From Humibacter albus DSM 18994 (GTDB taxonomy: Bacteria > Actinomycetota > Actinomycetes > Actinomycetales > Microbacteriaceae), in assembly GCF_000421825.1 (NCBI RefSeq), contig NZ_ATXT01000002.1, forward strand, positions 1-64,000: a stretch of 64,000 nt of DNA, written 5' to 3'. Positions 43,433-51,903 of the stretch are shown in pieces. The position numbers were made by a program, and so were the translations under genes. Below the pieces are notes generated by a model. It saw only the letters and a program-made list of their open reading frames with translations. It ran no database searches and was not told the DNA's origin. Each line of letters starts with the position of its first letter. Position 1 is the stretch's first letter.

Positions 43433-43461
43433 TGGACAGAGGGCGCCGCCTCTGGTAACGT
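43433..43461 (+). promoter_or_regulatory. predicted promoter of the ABC-F leader (TGGACA-17-TAACGT)
   Basis: -35 TGGACA (43433-43438) and -10 TAACGT (43456-43461) with 17-nt spacing. The start point would be near 43468-43470, almost at a 3-codon ORF (ATG AAG AAG TGA, 43472-43483), leaving a ~245-nt leader before the ABC-F start. Confidence 0.5.
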
Positions 43462-43500
43462 CTCGCGAGCTATGAAGAAGTGACCACCTTCGTCCCGCGC

Positions 43501-43593
43501 ATGAGGCTCGACCCCTGCGGATTCGCGACCATTTCACGTCGCACCGCAGCGCATCCGGCGAAGAACGGCCACCGTCACCGGTGGTGCACATGA
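43501..43593 (+). CDS. candidate 30-aa leader peptide (uORF) of the ABC-F gene
   Basis: ATG at 43501 opens a 30-codon frame (beginning MRLDPCGFATISRR, ending in a basic, His/Arg/Trp-rich run) inside the leader of the ABC-F gene. A hairpin CCACCG/CGGTGG (43569-43584) overlaps its last codons. ABC-F antibiotic-resistance genes are often controlled by ribosome stalling or attenuation on such leaders. There is no clear Shine-Dalgarno, so translation is unproven. Confidence 0.4.
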   Translation: MRLDPCGFATISRRTAAHPAKNGHRHRWCT

Positions 43594-43715
43594 CCGTGCT
43601 CGGTCTCGGCGCCGCTCCGTGATGTCGTCCGGTTCTCTTCGATTCGAGGATGCCCACGCCCGGCGGGAACTTCACGTTCGCGCTCGCGAGCACGCCCACC
43701 GAGAGGCGGTTCCCC

Positions 43716-45575
43716 ATGACTGCACCTTCGAACCCCACCGACATCAGGACCAGCCCCGTCCATTCCGTCAAGGTCGAGCCGCCGCGCGCCCACTCCAGCG
43801 GGATCGGCGCGGCTCGCGCTGACTTCACACGCGCCGACCACATCCGGGCCGACGGTGTCTCGCTCGCCTACGAACTGCGGCCGGTACTCCGGCACGTCTC
43901 GCTCGTCGTGCCGCCCGGTGCGCGGGTCGGCCTGATCGGCGAGAACGGAGTCGGCAAGTCGACGCTGCTGCGCGTGCTGGCGGGCGCGGAGGCGCCCGAC
44001 AGCGGCACCGTCGCGCGTCCCGCGCGCACCGGACTGCTCTGGCAAGAGGTGCGCTTCGCGCCGCACGAGACGCTGCGCTCCGTCATCGAAGACGCCCTCG
44101 CGGGGGTGCGCGCCGTGGAGCGCGAACTGGACGCGGCGGGCGCGGCGCTGGCCGAGGCATCCACGTCGATCGGCATGGAGCAGGCAGCGGACCGATACGA
44201 CCGCGCACTCGCCGCAGCCGAACGAGCGGATGTCTGGAGCGCCGATGCGCGCCGTGACCGTGTGCTCGCGGGGCTGGGTGTGGCGGGCATCCCGCTGGAG
44301 CGCACACTCGGCCAGGTCTCCGGCGGCCAGCGCAGCCGCTTCGCGATGGCGGCGTTGCTGCTGAGCAGGCCGGATGCGCTCCTGCTCGACGAGCCGACAA
44401 ACCATCTGGATGACGAGGCCGTGGAGTTTTTGCAACGCCAACTCGTCGAGTGGCACGGGCCGGTGCTCTTCGCCAGCCACGATCGCGTATTTCTCGATGC
44501 GGTCGCCACCGCGCTGGTGGACCTCGACCCGTCGCGCGCGAGTGCGGAGTCGCTCGCCGGCTCCCCTGCGGGCGGAGAGAGCGGCGGCAGGGCCGTCAGC
44601 GGTGCGCGCGAGTCCGTGCGCGCATCCGGGAACGGCGCCACCGTCTTCGGGAAACCGTCGACCGGTGAGGGCGCGTTCAGCGCCTACCTCGGGTTCAAGG
44701 CGGCGGAGCGCGACCGCTGGGAACGGCAGTACCGCGACGAGCAGGACGAGCTGAAGAAGCTGCGACACGACGCTGCCGTGACAGCGCGCGGTCTTCGGTC
44801 GCACGGCGCGCGGACGCCCCGCGACAACGACAAGTTCATCGGCAAGTTCAAGAGCCAGCGGGTGGATGCTCAGACCTCCCGACGCGTGCGCAACGCTCAA
44901 GGGCGTGTCGACGAACTCGAACGCAGCCAGGTGCGCAAGCCGTCCGCGCTGCTGAGCTTCGCGGGCATCCCGGGCGGAAGTCATGCACTGGACGATGCCG
45001 CCGGGACCCTGCTTCAGGTGACGGATGTCTCCGTGCGGCACCGCTTGCACGTCGCCCGCCTGCGCGTCGAGCCCGCTGCGCGCGTGCTCGTCACCGGAGC
45101 GAACGGCGCGGGAAAGTCCACGCTGCTCGGACTGCTGGCGGGGCGGATCGTGCCGGACTCCGGCACGGTGACGCGTCGCCGGGGCTTGCGTGTCGGCCTG
45201 CTGGAACAGGACGTGCGGTTCGCGCATCCCGACGCCAGTCCGCGCGCCATGTACGAGAAGGCGATGGGGGAACGGCGGGCCGAGCAGTTGCCGCTGACGT
45301 CGTTGGGACTGATCGCTCCGCGTGACGTCGATCGGCCCGTCGGGTCCCTGTCGGTGGGACAGCAGCGGCGGTTCGCGTTGGCGCTGATCATCGCGAAGCC
45401 GCCGCATGTCTTCCTGCTCGACGAGCCGACGAACCACCTGTCGCTCGCTCTTGCCGGTGAGCTCGAGGATGCCCTCGGCGGCTACCCGGGGGCGGTGGTC
45501 GTCGCCAGCCACGATCGCTGGTTGCGGCAGCGGTGGGAGGGCGCCGAGCTGGCGCTGGAGTCGCTGGCGCGATAG
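43716..45575 (+). CDS. ABC-F family ATP-binding protein (ribosome protection type)
   Basis: 619 aa with two ABC ATPase domains and no membrane segments. First domain: Walker A GENGVGKST, signature VSGGQRSR, Walker B LLLDEPTNHLDD. Second: GANGAGKST, SVGQQRRF, FLLDEPTNHLS. The long charged linker between them (about residues 280-430) contains the interdomain ABC-F region. Start at the ATG at 43716 with GAGAGG upstream. Homologues confer macrolide/lincosamide/streptogramin-type resistance by displacing drugs from the ribosome, or tune translation. A uORF-containing leader suggests inducible control. Confidence 0.88.
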   Translation: MTAPSNPTDIRTSPVHSVKVEPPRAHSSGIGAARADFTRADHIRADGVSLAYELRPVLRHVSLVVPPGARVGLIGENGVGKSTLLRVLAGAEAPDSGTVARPARTGLLWQEVRFAPHETLRSVIEDALAGVRAVERELDAAGAALAEASTSIGMEQAADRYDRALAAAERADVWSADARRDRVLAGLGVAGIPLERTLGQVSGGQRSRFAMAALLLSRPDALLLDEPTNHLDDEAVEFLQRQLVEWHGPVLFASHDRVFLDAVATALVDLDPSRASAESLAGSPAGGESGGRAVSGARESVRASGNGATVFGKPSTGEGAFSAYLGFKAAERDRWERQYRDEQDELKKLRHDAAVTARGLRSHGARTPRDNDKFIGKFKSQRVDAQTSRRVRNAQGRVDELERSQVRKPSALLSFAGIPGGSHALDDAAGTLLQVTDVSVRHRLHVARLRVEPAARVLVTGANGAGKSTLLGLLAGRIVPDSGTVTRRRGLRVGLLEQDVRFAHPDASPRAMYEKAMGERRAEQLPLTSLGLIAPRDVDRPVGSLSVGQQRRFALALIIAKPPHVFLLDEPTNHLSLALAGELEDALGGYPGAVVVASHDRWLRQRWEGAELALESLAR

Positions 45576-45581
45576 CCCAGC

Positions 45582-45634
45582 GGTGGCGGTGGCGGTGGCG
45601 GCAGCCACAGCCACAGCCACAGCCACAGCCACAG
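45582..45634 (+). repeat. hexanucleotide microsatellites (GGTGGC)3 and (CCACAG)5
   Basis: Three GGTGGC units at about 45582-45599 are followed by five perfect CCACAG units at 45605-45634, in the gap between the ABC-F and radical SAM genes. Polymerase slippage could change their number. Confidence 0.85.
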
Positions 45635-45703
45635 CAGCCCCGGCGGTGGCCGCGGTGGAATCCGCAGCTCAGATCGACTATCCCTCCTGGCGAGGTTGCG
45701 ATA

Positions 45704-46843
45704 GTGCCGAATAAATGTTCGAATGTTGCCATGCGGTGGAGTGGCCAAGAGATCACCTCGGAGCAGAAGGATGCTCTTCCCGGTCTGGCGCGTCTCAACA
45801 ACCTCGTGCGTTCCGTGCGCACGCCGGAGTTCGCGGGAGTGACGTTCCACGAGGTGCTGGCGAAGTCCGCCCTGAACAAGGTGCCTGGTGGTGGCGGCGC
45901 GCTGCCGTTCGGCTGGACCATCAATCCGTATCGGGGCTGCAGTCATGCATGCTTGTACTGCTTCGCCCGTCCCACCCATCGTTACCTCGACTTCAACATG
46001 GGCACCGACTTCGATCGCGAGATCGTCGTGAAGGTGAACGTGGCCGAGGTGCTGCGCAAGGAGCTGGCGAAACCGAGTTGGGGCAGGCATCCCGTCGCTC
46101 TCGGCACGAACACCGATCCGTATCAGCGGGCAGAGGGGCGCTACGCGCTGATGCCGGGCATCATCGATGCGCTCGCCTCATCGGGTACACCGTTCAGCAT
46201 CCTCACGAAGGGGTCGCTGCTTCGACGCGACCTCGACCGGCTCGAGGATGCCGCCACGCACGTTCCCGTGGACCTCGCCCTCTCGATCGCGGTCTACGAC
46301 GACGAGTTGCAGAAGTCGGTCGAGCCGGGCACGCCGAGTACCAAGGCGCGTCTCGAGACGGTGCGCGCGGTACGGGAGCGCGGGCTCGACTGCGCCGTGT
46401 TCATGATGCCGATCCTGCCGTACCTCACCGACACCCGTGCGCATCTGGATGCGGCGCTCGCGGCCGCGAAGAACGCGGGCGCCACGTCCGTGCTGTATAC
46501 CGCGCTGCATCTGCGCCCCGGTGTGAAGGAGTGGTTCATGCTCTGGCTGGAGCGCGAGCATCCTGAACTGCTGCCGAAGTACCGTGCCATGTACGGGTCG
46601 CAGTCCTACGCGCCGGTCGGCTACCGCAAGTGGCTGGCGGCGCGCATGAAGCCCCTGATCGCCGCGCACGGGCTGCGCAGAGGAGAGGAAGACCCGATCA
46701 CGGGCGGAGTGCGCTCCGCTGCGCTCAACGCGATGCGCGACGAGAACGGTGATCGGGTGCGTCAGCGCGACGGAGCCGAGCGGGTGCGGCCGGCCTTCGT
46801 GCCCGCCCCGGTTGCTCCCGAAGAACGGCTCACGCTGTTCTGA
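45704..46843 (+). CDS. Rv2578c-family radical SAM protein
   Basis: 379 aa from a GTG at 45704 (GAGG 8 nt upstream); an ATG at 45731 is the alternative. The radical SAM cluster motif is CSHACLYC (Cys79, Cys83, Cys86), within NPYRGCSHACLYCFAR, the pattern of Rv2578c and of spore-photoproduct-lyase-like proteins. Downstream LGTNTDPYQ and LTKGSLLRRD blocks agree. It binds a 4Fe-4S cluster and S-adenosylmethionine; the reaction is not known for this family. Confidence 0.9.
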   Translation: MPNKCSNVAMRWSGQEITSEQKDALPGLARLNNLVRSVRTPEFAGVTFHEVLAKSALNKVPGGGGALPFGWTINPYRGCSHACLYCFARPTHRYLDFNMGTDFDREIVVKVNVAEVLRKELAKPSWGRHPVALGTNTDPYQRAEGRYALMPGIIDALASSGTPFSILTKGSLLRRDLDRLEDAATHVPVDLALSIAVYDDELQKSVEPGTPSTKARLETVRAVRERGLDCAVFMMPILPYLTDTRAHLDAALAAAKNAGATSVLYTALHLRPGVKEWFMLWLEREHPELLPKYRAMYGSQSYAPVGYRKWLAARMKPLIAAHGLRRGEEDPITGGVRSAALNAMRDENGDRVRQRDGAERVRPAFVPAPVAPEERLTLF

Positions 46844-46965
46844 CATGTCGACTCCGATACGCAGGAGGACCAGGTGACTGAGAATGTGTCACGAATCGAC
46901 GCAGGAATCTCCGGATGCATTATCGGGGGACAACAAAGGGGTACAGGTCGGCGCTCGTCGCATGT

Positions 46966-46971
46966 CATAAT
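46966..46971 (+). promoter_or_regulatory. -10 box (CATAAT) of a leaderless sensor-kinase transcript
   Basis: CATAAT ends 8 nt before the ATG at 46980, with no Shine-Dalgarno between. Confidence 0.45.
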
Positions 46972-46979
46972 CCTGAGCG

Positions 46980-48188
46980 ATGTCTCTGGGGGTCCCGGCG
47001 CAAGTCGCCCGCGATGCAGGCAATCGCGCTGTCGCGGTGTCGACGCAGGTTGCCGCGTTGATCTGCCTCGCTGCGGCGTTCGTGTCGGTCCTCGCCCCCG
47101 GTTTCACCGAACTCGGCGGCGGTGGCCGCTGGTGGGTGGCCGGCTGCCTCCTCCCCATGATGGCGGCCATGCTGGCGGTCATGATCACGCGGGCCACCCT
47201 GGCGAAGGTGATCTACGTCGTCGTGGGGTGGGCATCCACCTTCGTCTACACCGTTGTGCTGCTGCATCAGACGCAGTCGTACACCGACACCGATCTCTTC
47301 GTTGTGGCGCTGCCGCTGATCGCCCTGATCTTCATCGGTGGTTCCGGGCCGGATGCCCGTGTCGGCGTCATCTGGGCGACGCTGGCGTATGCGTCGGGCG
47401 ACCTCGCCGTGTTCGCGGCGGCGCTGGTGGCGGGTCGGGAGTTCCGGCTCGATTCGATCTCGCTCACCACCTACATCCTCTTCATGGTGCTGCTCCTGTT
47501 CCATGGCATCACCCGCGGTGCCTACCGAGGCGCGCACACGCTCATGCTCCGCACCCTGCGGGAACAGCGGGCGGACGAGATCCGCCGAGCTGTCGCCGCC
47601 GAACTGCGCGCCGAACTGCACGACACGACCCTCAGCGAGCTCGCCGCGGTGGCGTCGGCGACGCCCGGGCCGGTCACCGCCCGGTTCCGTGAGCGGATCA
47701 CCTCCGACATCCGCCACTGGACCCAAGATCCATTCGCCTCCTCGAGCCCCCGCGAAGGCGGCGATGAGGGCGAGTGGCGCACGAGCGAGCTCGCCGAGGC
47801 GATCGAGCACGCGCGCGATTCCGGGCTCATCGTGGATGTCAGCGGAGACCGCGCGCCGTACGCCGCCCTGTCGGGGCACAAGCGACGCGCTCTCGGCCTG
47901 GCCGCGCGGCAGTGCTTGGTCAACGTGCAGAAGCACTCAGGACAGTCTCGCGCCGAGGTGATGCTCTCCTCCTCAGACGACGCCGTCTCGGTCGTCGTCG
48001 TGGATGCTGGACGCGGCTTCGACGTTGCCACGCTGACGGCGGAGGGCAACGACCGCATGGGCCTGCTGCACTCGGTGATCGGCCGCGTCGAACGGGTCGG
48101 AGGCTCTGTGTCGGTCTTCTCGAAGCCAGACGCCGGAACCTCGGTGCTCATTATCGTGCCGTCCCTCGACGACGAAGGGCACAGCTGA
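46980..48188 (+). CDS. membrane sensor histidine kinase (HisKA_3-like)
   Basis: 402 aa. Five or six hydrophobic segments (about 20-175) form the sensor, with almost no extracellular loop. The H-box is ELHDTTLSEL (His214), and the HATPase domain has an N-box with Asn315 (QCLVNVQKHS) and the G-box VDAGRGFD. A normal kinase core of the NarL-partner type. It is followed with a 1-nt overlap (TGATG) by a second membrane sensor and then a LuxR-type response regulator. Confidence 0.87.
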   Translation: MSLGVPAQVARDAGNRAVAVSTQVAALICLAAAFVSVLAPGFTELGGGGRWWVAGCLLPMMAAMLAVMITRATLAKVIYVVVGWASTFVYTVVLLHQTQSYTDTDLFVVALPLIALIFIGGSGPDARVGVIWATLAYASGDLAVFAAALVAGREFRLDSISLTTYILFMVLLLFHGITRGAYRGAHTLMLRTLREQRADEIRRAVAAELRAELHDTTLSELAAVASATPGPVTARFRERITSDIRHWTQDPFASSSPREGGDEGEWRTSELAEAIEHARDSGLIVDVSGDRAPYAALSGHKRRALGLAARQCLVNVQKHSGQSRAEVMLSSSDDAVSVVVVDAGRGFDVATLTAEGNDRMGLLHSVIGRVERVGGSVSVFSKPDAGTSVLIIVPSLDDEGHS

Positions 48189-49348
48189 TGGCGGCGACCG
48201 TGCTGTCCAGCATCCCGGCACGACTGGACCCCATCGGCGCCGTCGCATCTTGGATGCTCGCCCCGCTCGTCAGCGTGATCGCCGTCGCCTATGCCATCTC
48301 ACGTGACATCGCCGGCAGCGCGGAGATCAGGCATCCCGAGATCGCGACCGCAGCGGTTCTTCTTCTCGTCGTGAGCGGAACACTGCTGACCATCGCGGCT
48401 CATCCACGCTCGGGCAGGCTCGGAGCGGTCGGCGCCGTGCTCGTGGTCGTGTGCGCCATTGTCGCCGCGGCGTTGTCATCTGTGTCGACGTGGGGGCACA
48501 ACCAGTACATCCAGGACGACTGGGGACAGCTGGGCATCGGACTGTTCATCTTCGGGCTGCTCTGGCTGCGCCCGCCGCGGGAGATCGGCGTGTTCGGCGT
48601 GTTCGGAGCGATCGTCGTCGGAGCGCTGGCGGCGGGCCAGGCAGGAACGCTGAGCATCGCGAACACTCCGTACGTGTATGCGGTCGTCGCGATGACTCCG
48701 GTACTGGTCTTCGCAGCGGTTGCCGCGACGAGCGGGGCCATCCTCTCCCGGTACAGCATCGACTGGCTCACCTCGGCACGCCGAAGCATCGTCGATATCG
48801 AACCGGAGCTGCGGATGCTCGAACACGACGCCCTGCATCGGGCCCAACTCGACGAGTTGCGGCGCGTGACGCTGCCGCTGCTGGCATCCATTGCGGACCG
48901 AGGCTTCGTCACGGCCGGCGACGTCGTGGCAGCGGCCACGGTATCGGCTCGACTTCGCGAGCACGCTCTCGAACAGTCCCGTATCACGTGGGTCGAGGGC
49001 CTCATCGAGACGACGGGGATGAGTTCACGCGCGGTCGACGACCCCGAACGTCTGTTGCCGCGCATGGGCTCGCGGGAACGAGCGGCACTGACAGCGTGCC
49101 TGAAGGAACTGGCGGGACTCGGGGCGATCGACATCGTCGCCGCCCGCATCACCGTCGCCTCGGCCCCGACCGTCGGGCCGTCGGCGCGTGCACGATTCGA
49201 GGTTTCGGTACCTCTGGCGGCACAATGGCGTCTTGCGCGCCGAACCGCGCGGCCGTTCGTGAGCGTGCTGCGGGGCCTCACGGGCGACGTGTCCATGACG
49301 AGGAATGAGGCGATCATGACGATGAGGCTCGGTTTTGAACCCGCGTGA
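48188..49348 (+). CDS. kinase-less membrane sensor partner
   Basis: 386 aa. Five to six hydrophobic segments (about 15-190) resemble the layout of the preceding kinase. The cytoplasmic part begins with a similar helical stretch (RRSIVDIEPELRMLEHDALHRAQLDELRRV), but I find no H-box phospho-acceptor context, no N-box and no G-box. It therefore looks like a degenerate kinase paralogue that lost ATP binding and might heterodimerise with or inhibit the real kinase. Overlaps the kinase stop by 1 nt and the regulator start by 14 nt. Confidence 0.7.
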   Translation: MAATVLSSIPARLDPIGAVASWMLAPLVSVIAVAYAISRDIAGSAEIRHPEIATAAVLLLVVSGTLLTIAAHPRSGRLGAVGAVLVVVCAIVAAALSSVSTWGHNQYIQDDWGQLGIGLFIFGLLWLRPPREIGVFGVFGAIVVGALAAGQAGTLSIANTPYVYAVVAMTPVLVFAAVAATSGAILSRYSIDWLTSARRSIVDIEPELRMLEHDALHRAQLDELRRVTLPLLASIADRGFVTAGDVVAAATVSARLREHALEQSRITWVEGLIETTGMSSRAVDDPERLLPRMGSRERAALTACLKELAGLGAIDIVAARITVASAPTVGPSARARFEVSVPLAAQWRLARRTARPFVSVLRGLTGDVSMTRNEAIMTMRLGFEPA

Positions 49349-49988
49349 GGCGCGCACGCCGGTGCGCGTGGGCATCCTGGACGATCACGAGTTGCTGCTC
49401 GACTCCCTGTCGAACTGGATTCGCGACCACGAACCGCTGTTCGAGCTCGCGGTCGCAGCACCGACCTGGGTCGAGCTCGTGCACTCCTCGGCGTTCCCGG
49501 TCGATCTCGTGTTGATGGACCTCAATCTGTCCGAGAAGGTGTCCATCGAGGCGCGGGTGCGCACGTGCCGGGCGGCTGGGGCATCCGTGATCGTGCTCAC
49601 CGCGCTCGACACCCCCGAAGAGCGCGACCGCTGCCTCGGCGCGGGTGCCCTCGCCTTCCTGTCGAAGGCACAGCCCGTCCGCGATGTGATGGCCACCGCC
49701 CGCAGCGTGATGGGACTGATGGATGCCGGCGCCGGCGCACCCGCGCGCGTCGCCTCTTTCGTGCAGCCGGCCACGAAGCCGCACCTCAGCGACGGCGAGC
49801 GGATAGCGCTGCTGTTGTACGTCGACGGCAAGTCCACCTCCGAGGTGGCCGACGAGATGCATGTGCAGTTCGAGACCGCGAAGACCTACCTCCGCCGCGT
49901 GCGCGACAAGTACGGCAGGGTCGGGCGACCGACGAGCACGCGCGCCGATCTCATCCGGCGCGCCGCCGAGGACGGCTTCCTGACGTAG
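49335..49988 (+). CDS. NarL/LuxR-family response regulator
   Basis: 217 aa. Receiver domain with Asp16-Asp17 (LDDHE), phospho-acceptor Asp62 (LMDLNL), a Thr/Ser (VLTALD) and Lys (FLSKAQ). The C-terminal helix-turn-helix (about 150-210, LSDGERIALLLYVDGKSTSEVADEM) is LuxR-like. The TTG start at 49335 is supported by GAGG with 7-nt spacing; a GTG at 49362 is the alternative. Third gene of the overlapping sensor-sensor-regulator cassette. Confidence 0.88.
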   Translation: MNPREARTPVRVGILDDHELLLDSLSNWIRDHEPLFELAVAAPTWVELVHSSAFPVDLVLMDLNLSEKVSIEARVRTCRAAGASVIVLTALDTPEERDRCLGAGALAFLSKAQPVRDVMATARSVMGLMDAGAGAPARVASFVQPATKPHLSDGERIALLLYVDGKSTSEVADEMHVQFETAKTYLRRVRDKYGRVGRPTSTRADLIRRAAEDGFLT

Positions 49989-50034
49989 GCGAGCGCATCC
50001 CTCGTCCACCCGGAACGACGAATACGATGTTCGG

Positions 50035-50715
50035 GTGGCGAAACTGTACTTCCGGTTCGGGGCGATGAACAGCGGTAAGAGCACGGCGTTGCTGCAGGCC
50101 GCCTACAACTACGAAGAGCGCGGCCATCGCGTGCTGCTGGCGAAACCGGCGATCGACACCAAGGGTGATGCGACCATTGTTTCCCGGCTCGGAGTGGCGC
50201 GCGACGTCGACTTCACGATCGAATCCGACTCCGACCTCTATCACCGATTCCAGGTGCACCGCGAGCGGACCATGTCGCGGTTCGGGCGCGACGTGAGCTG
50301 TCTGCTCGTCGACGAGGCGCAGTTCCTCACCGAGGAGCAGGTCGATGATCTGTTGCGCATCGCCATTCTGGAGAATATTCCGGTGCTGGCATATGGCATC
50401 CGCACCGACTTCCAGACCGTGGCCTTCCCCGGTAGCCGCCGCTTGCTCGAAGTCGCGCACAGCCTCGAGGAGTTGAAGACCATCTGCCGCTGCGGTCGCA
50501 AGGCCATCTTCAACGCGCGCACGATCAACGGCGTCTTCGTGTTCGACGGCGACCAGGTGGCGATCGAAGACGACGACACCGTCGTGTACGAGTCGCTCTG
50601 CGGCCTCTGCTATCTGCAGGAGAGCGGCGGCGAGCTCAACGACGGTCGCCGCCATTGGCCGGTCGGCGGTTCGGTGGCCGCCTACGCGTCGGAGCCCGAC
50701 TCGGACTTCACGTAG
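50035..50715 (+). CDS. tdk: thymidine kinase
   Basis: 226 aa. P-loop GAMNSGKS at residues 9-16, the DEAQF Walker-B-like motif, and paired zinc cysteines (CRCG and CGLC) identify a type II thymidine kinase, which salvages thymidine to dTMP in the cytoplasm. GTG start at 50035; TACGAT at 50023-50028 is a -10 box only 6 nt upstream, so the mRNA is probably leaderless. Confidence 0.95.
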   Translation: MAKLYFRFGAMNSGKSTALLQAAYNYEERGHRVLLAKPAIDTKGDATIVSRLGVARDVDFTIESDSDLYHRFQVHRERTMSRFGRDVSCLLVDEAQFLTEEQVDDLLRIAILENIPVLAYGIRTDFQTVAFPGSRRLLEVAHSLEELKTICRCGRKAIFNARTINGVFVFDGDQVAIEDDDTVVYESLCGLCYLQESGGELNDGRRHWPVGGSVAAYASEPDSDFT

Positions 50716-51496
50716 CGGCGCTCGCCTCGGCGATCCACTTCGATAGCGTCGACCACGCCACGGGGGCGCAGATCGCGAGATCGGGAAGCCACGGGTTCTC
50801 CCTGTTGTACTCCAGCTGCGTACCGTCCAGTCGCGACGTGTGCAGCCCAGCCGACCGGGCGACGGCCACCGGCGCTGCCGAGTCCCACTCGAATTGGCCG
50901 CCGCCGTGCACATATGCGTCGACCTCGCCGGTGACGACGGCCATTGCCTTGATGCCGGCCGAGCCCATCGGCACGAGCTCCACGTCGTGCCGCGCGGCGA
51001 TCGCGTCGACGACGGCCGGCGGACGCGTCCGGCTGACCGCGAGCCGCAGCGGACGCGAGCCATCCCACGATTCGACCGGAGCTTCGGGATGTCCAGGGCC
51101 GGTGTGCAAGATCAGCCCGCGTGCCGGCATCCCGACCGCGCCGCCAACGAGGCCCCGGCCGCGTTCCCAGAGTGCGATGTGCACGGCCCAGTCAGTGCGC
51201 CAGACGCCGTCGGGACCGCGCTCGGCGAATTCGCGTGTGCCATCGAGCGGGTCGATGATCCAGACGCGATCCGCTCCCACACGGGCGGGATCGTCGGATG
51301 CTTCTTCCGACAGCACGGCATCGCCGGCGGCGCGCTTCGTCAGCTCCGCGGCCAGCCAGGCCTGCGATCGTCGGTCGCCGGCGTCGCGAAGTTGCTTCAC
51401 ATCGTAGGGGGCGTCACCGATCTCGCCGCGCAGGCCGAGCAGCACCTCACCGGCCCCGGCCGCCAGCTCGGTGAACATCGCCGTGTCGTCAGTCAC
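50708..51496 (-). CDS. cysQ: 3'(2'),5'-bisphosphate nucleotidase (CysQ-like, inositol monophosphatase fold)
   Basis: 262 aa. The lithium-sensitive phosphatase motifs are present: EEASDD, IDPLDGTREF and FEWDSAAP, which bind the catalytic metals. It removes the 3'-phosphate from PAP/PAPS, a by-product of sulfate assimilation and sulfotransfer. GTG start with GGAG upstream. Overlaps the tdk 3' end by 8 bp on the other strand. Distinguishing CysQ from inositol monophosphatase is by overall resemblance only. Confidence 0.85.
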   Translation of the reverse strand: MTDDTAMFTELAAGAGEVLLGLRGEIGDAPYDVKQLRDAGDRRSQAWLAAELTKRAAGDAVLSEEASDDPARVGADRVWIIDPLDGTREFAERGPDGVWRTDWAVHIALWERGRGLVGGAVGMPARGLILHTGPGHPEAPVESWDGSRPLRLAVSRTRPPAVVDAIAARHDVELVPMGSAGIKAMAVVTGEVDAYVHGGGQFEWDSAAPVAVARSAGLHTSRLDGTQLEYNRENPWLPDLAICAPVAWSTLSKWIAEASAAT

Positions 51497-51566
51497 CTGG
51501 TCTCCCGTGATCGAATCCCATCGAGCCTAGCGAGGGCGTTTGCCGCGCCGCCCCAGGATGCCAACT

Positions 51567-51650
51567 CCGCTGTCGCGAAGCGCGACCCCTGCGCGGCGGG
51601 TTCAGGAAACGCGACTCCCTGCGCCACGCAGGCGCATTCTTCGACAGCGG
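51567..51650. repeat. 84-bp imperfect palindrome with internal direct repeats
   Basis: CCGCTGTCGCGAAG (51567-51580) and CTTCGACAGCGG (51639-51650) are inverted copies with one extra base. Between them GCGACCCCTGCGC and GCGACTCCCTGCGC form a direct repeat. This compact structure has no open reading frame of interest and looks like a small mobile or structured element. Confidence 0.5.
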
Positions 51651-51735
51651 AAGGGAGCGGTGGCCCCGTTGATGCCGCAGCCAGGTGTCGGGACGGTGGG
51701 TAAGGCGTCTGAGCCGTCGTGTCAGGAGAGGCGGA

Positions 51736-51827
51736 GGGCTGTCGGGCGCTGGAGCGCTGTCGGGCGCTGGAGCGCTGTCGGGCGTTGGAGGGCTGCCGGG
51801 GCGCTGGAGCGCCGCCGGGGCGCTGGA
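51736..51827 (+). repeat. five-copy 18/19-bp minisatellite
   Basis: Units: GGGCTGTCGGGCGCTGGA (51736), two near-identical 18-mers (51754, 51772) and two 19-mers with one inserted G (51790, 51809), then a partial sixth. It lies upstream of the LLM oxidoreductase in a 408-bp gap without other genes; the 84-bp palindrome precedes it. Confidence 0.85.
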
Positions 51828-51903
51828 GGGCTGCCGGGGTGCGCGGGAGGCTTACAGGCGGCGCGCCGGGAATCCTCGTGCGCGGTGTGCCGTTGCACTT
51901 GGC

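Noticed and set aside
43575-45632. 685-codon minus-strand frame opposite the ABC-F gene
   Set aside because: Shadow composition; starts within the hexanucleotide repeat and has no ribosome-binding site.
45582-45634. CRISPR-like array
   Set aside because: Units are contiguous hexanucleotides without spacers. No cas genes are present and no repeat-spacer array was seen anywhere in the window.
51736-51827. CRISPR or attachment-site array
   Set aside because: 18/19-bp units abut each other without unique spacers; no integrase or cas gene is nearby.
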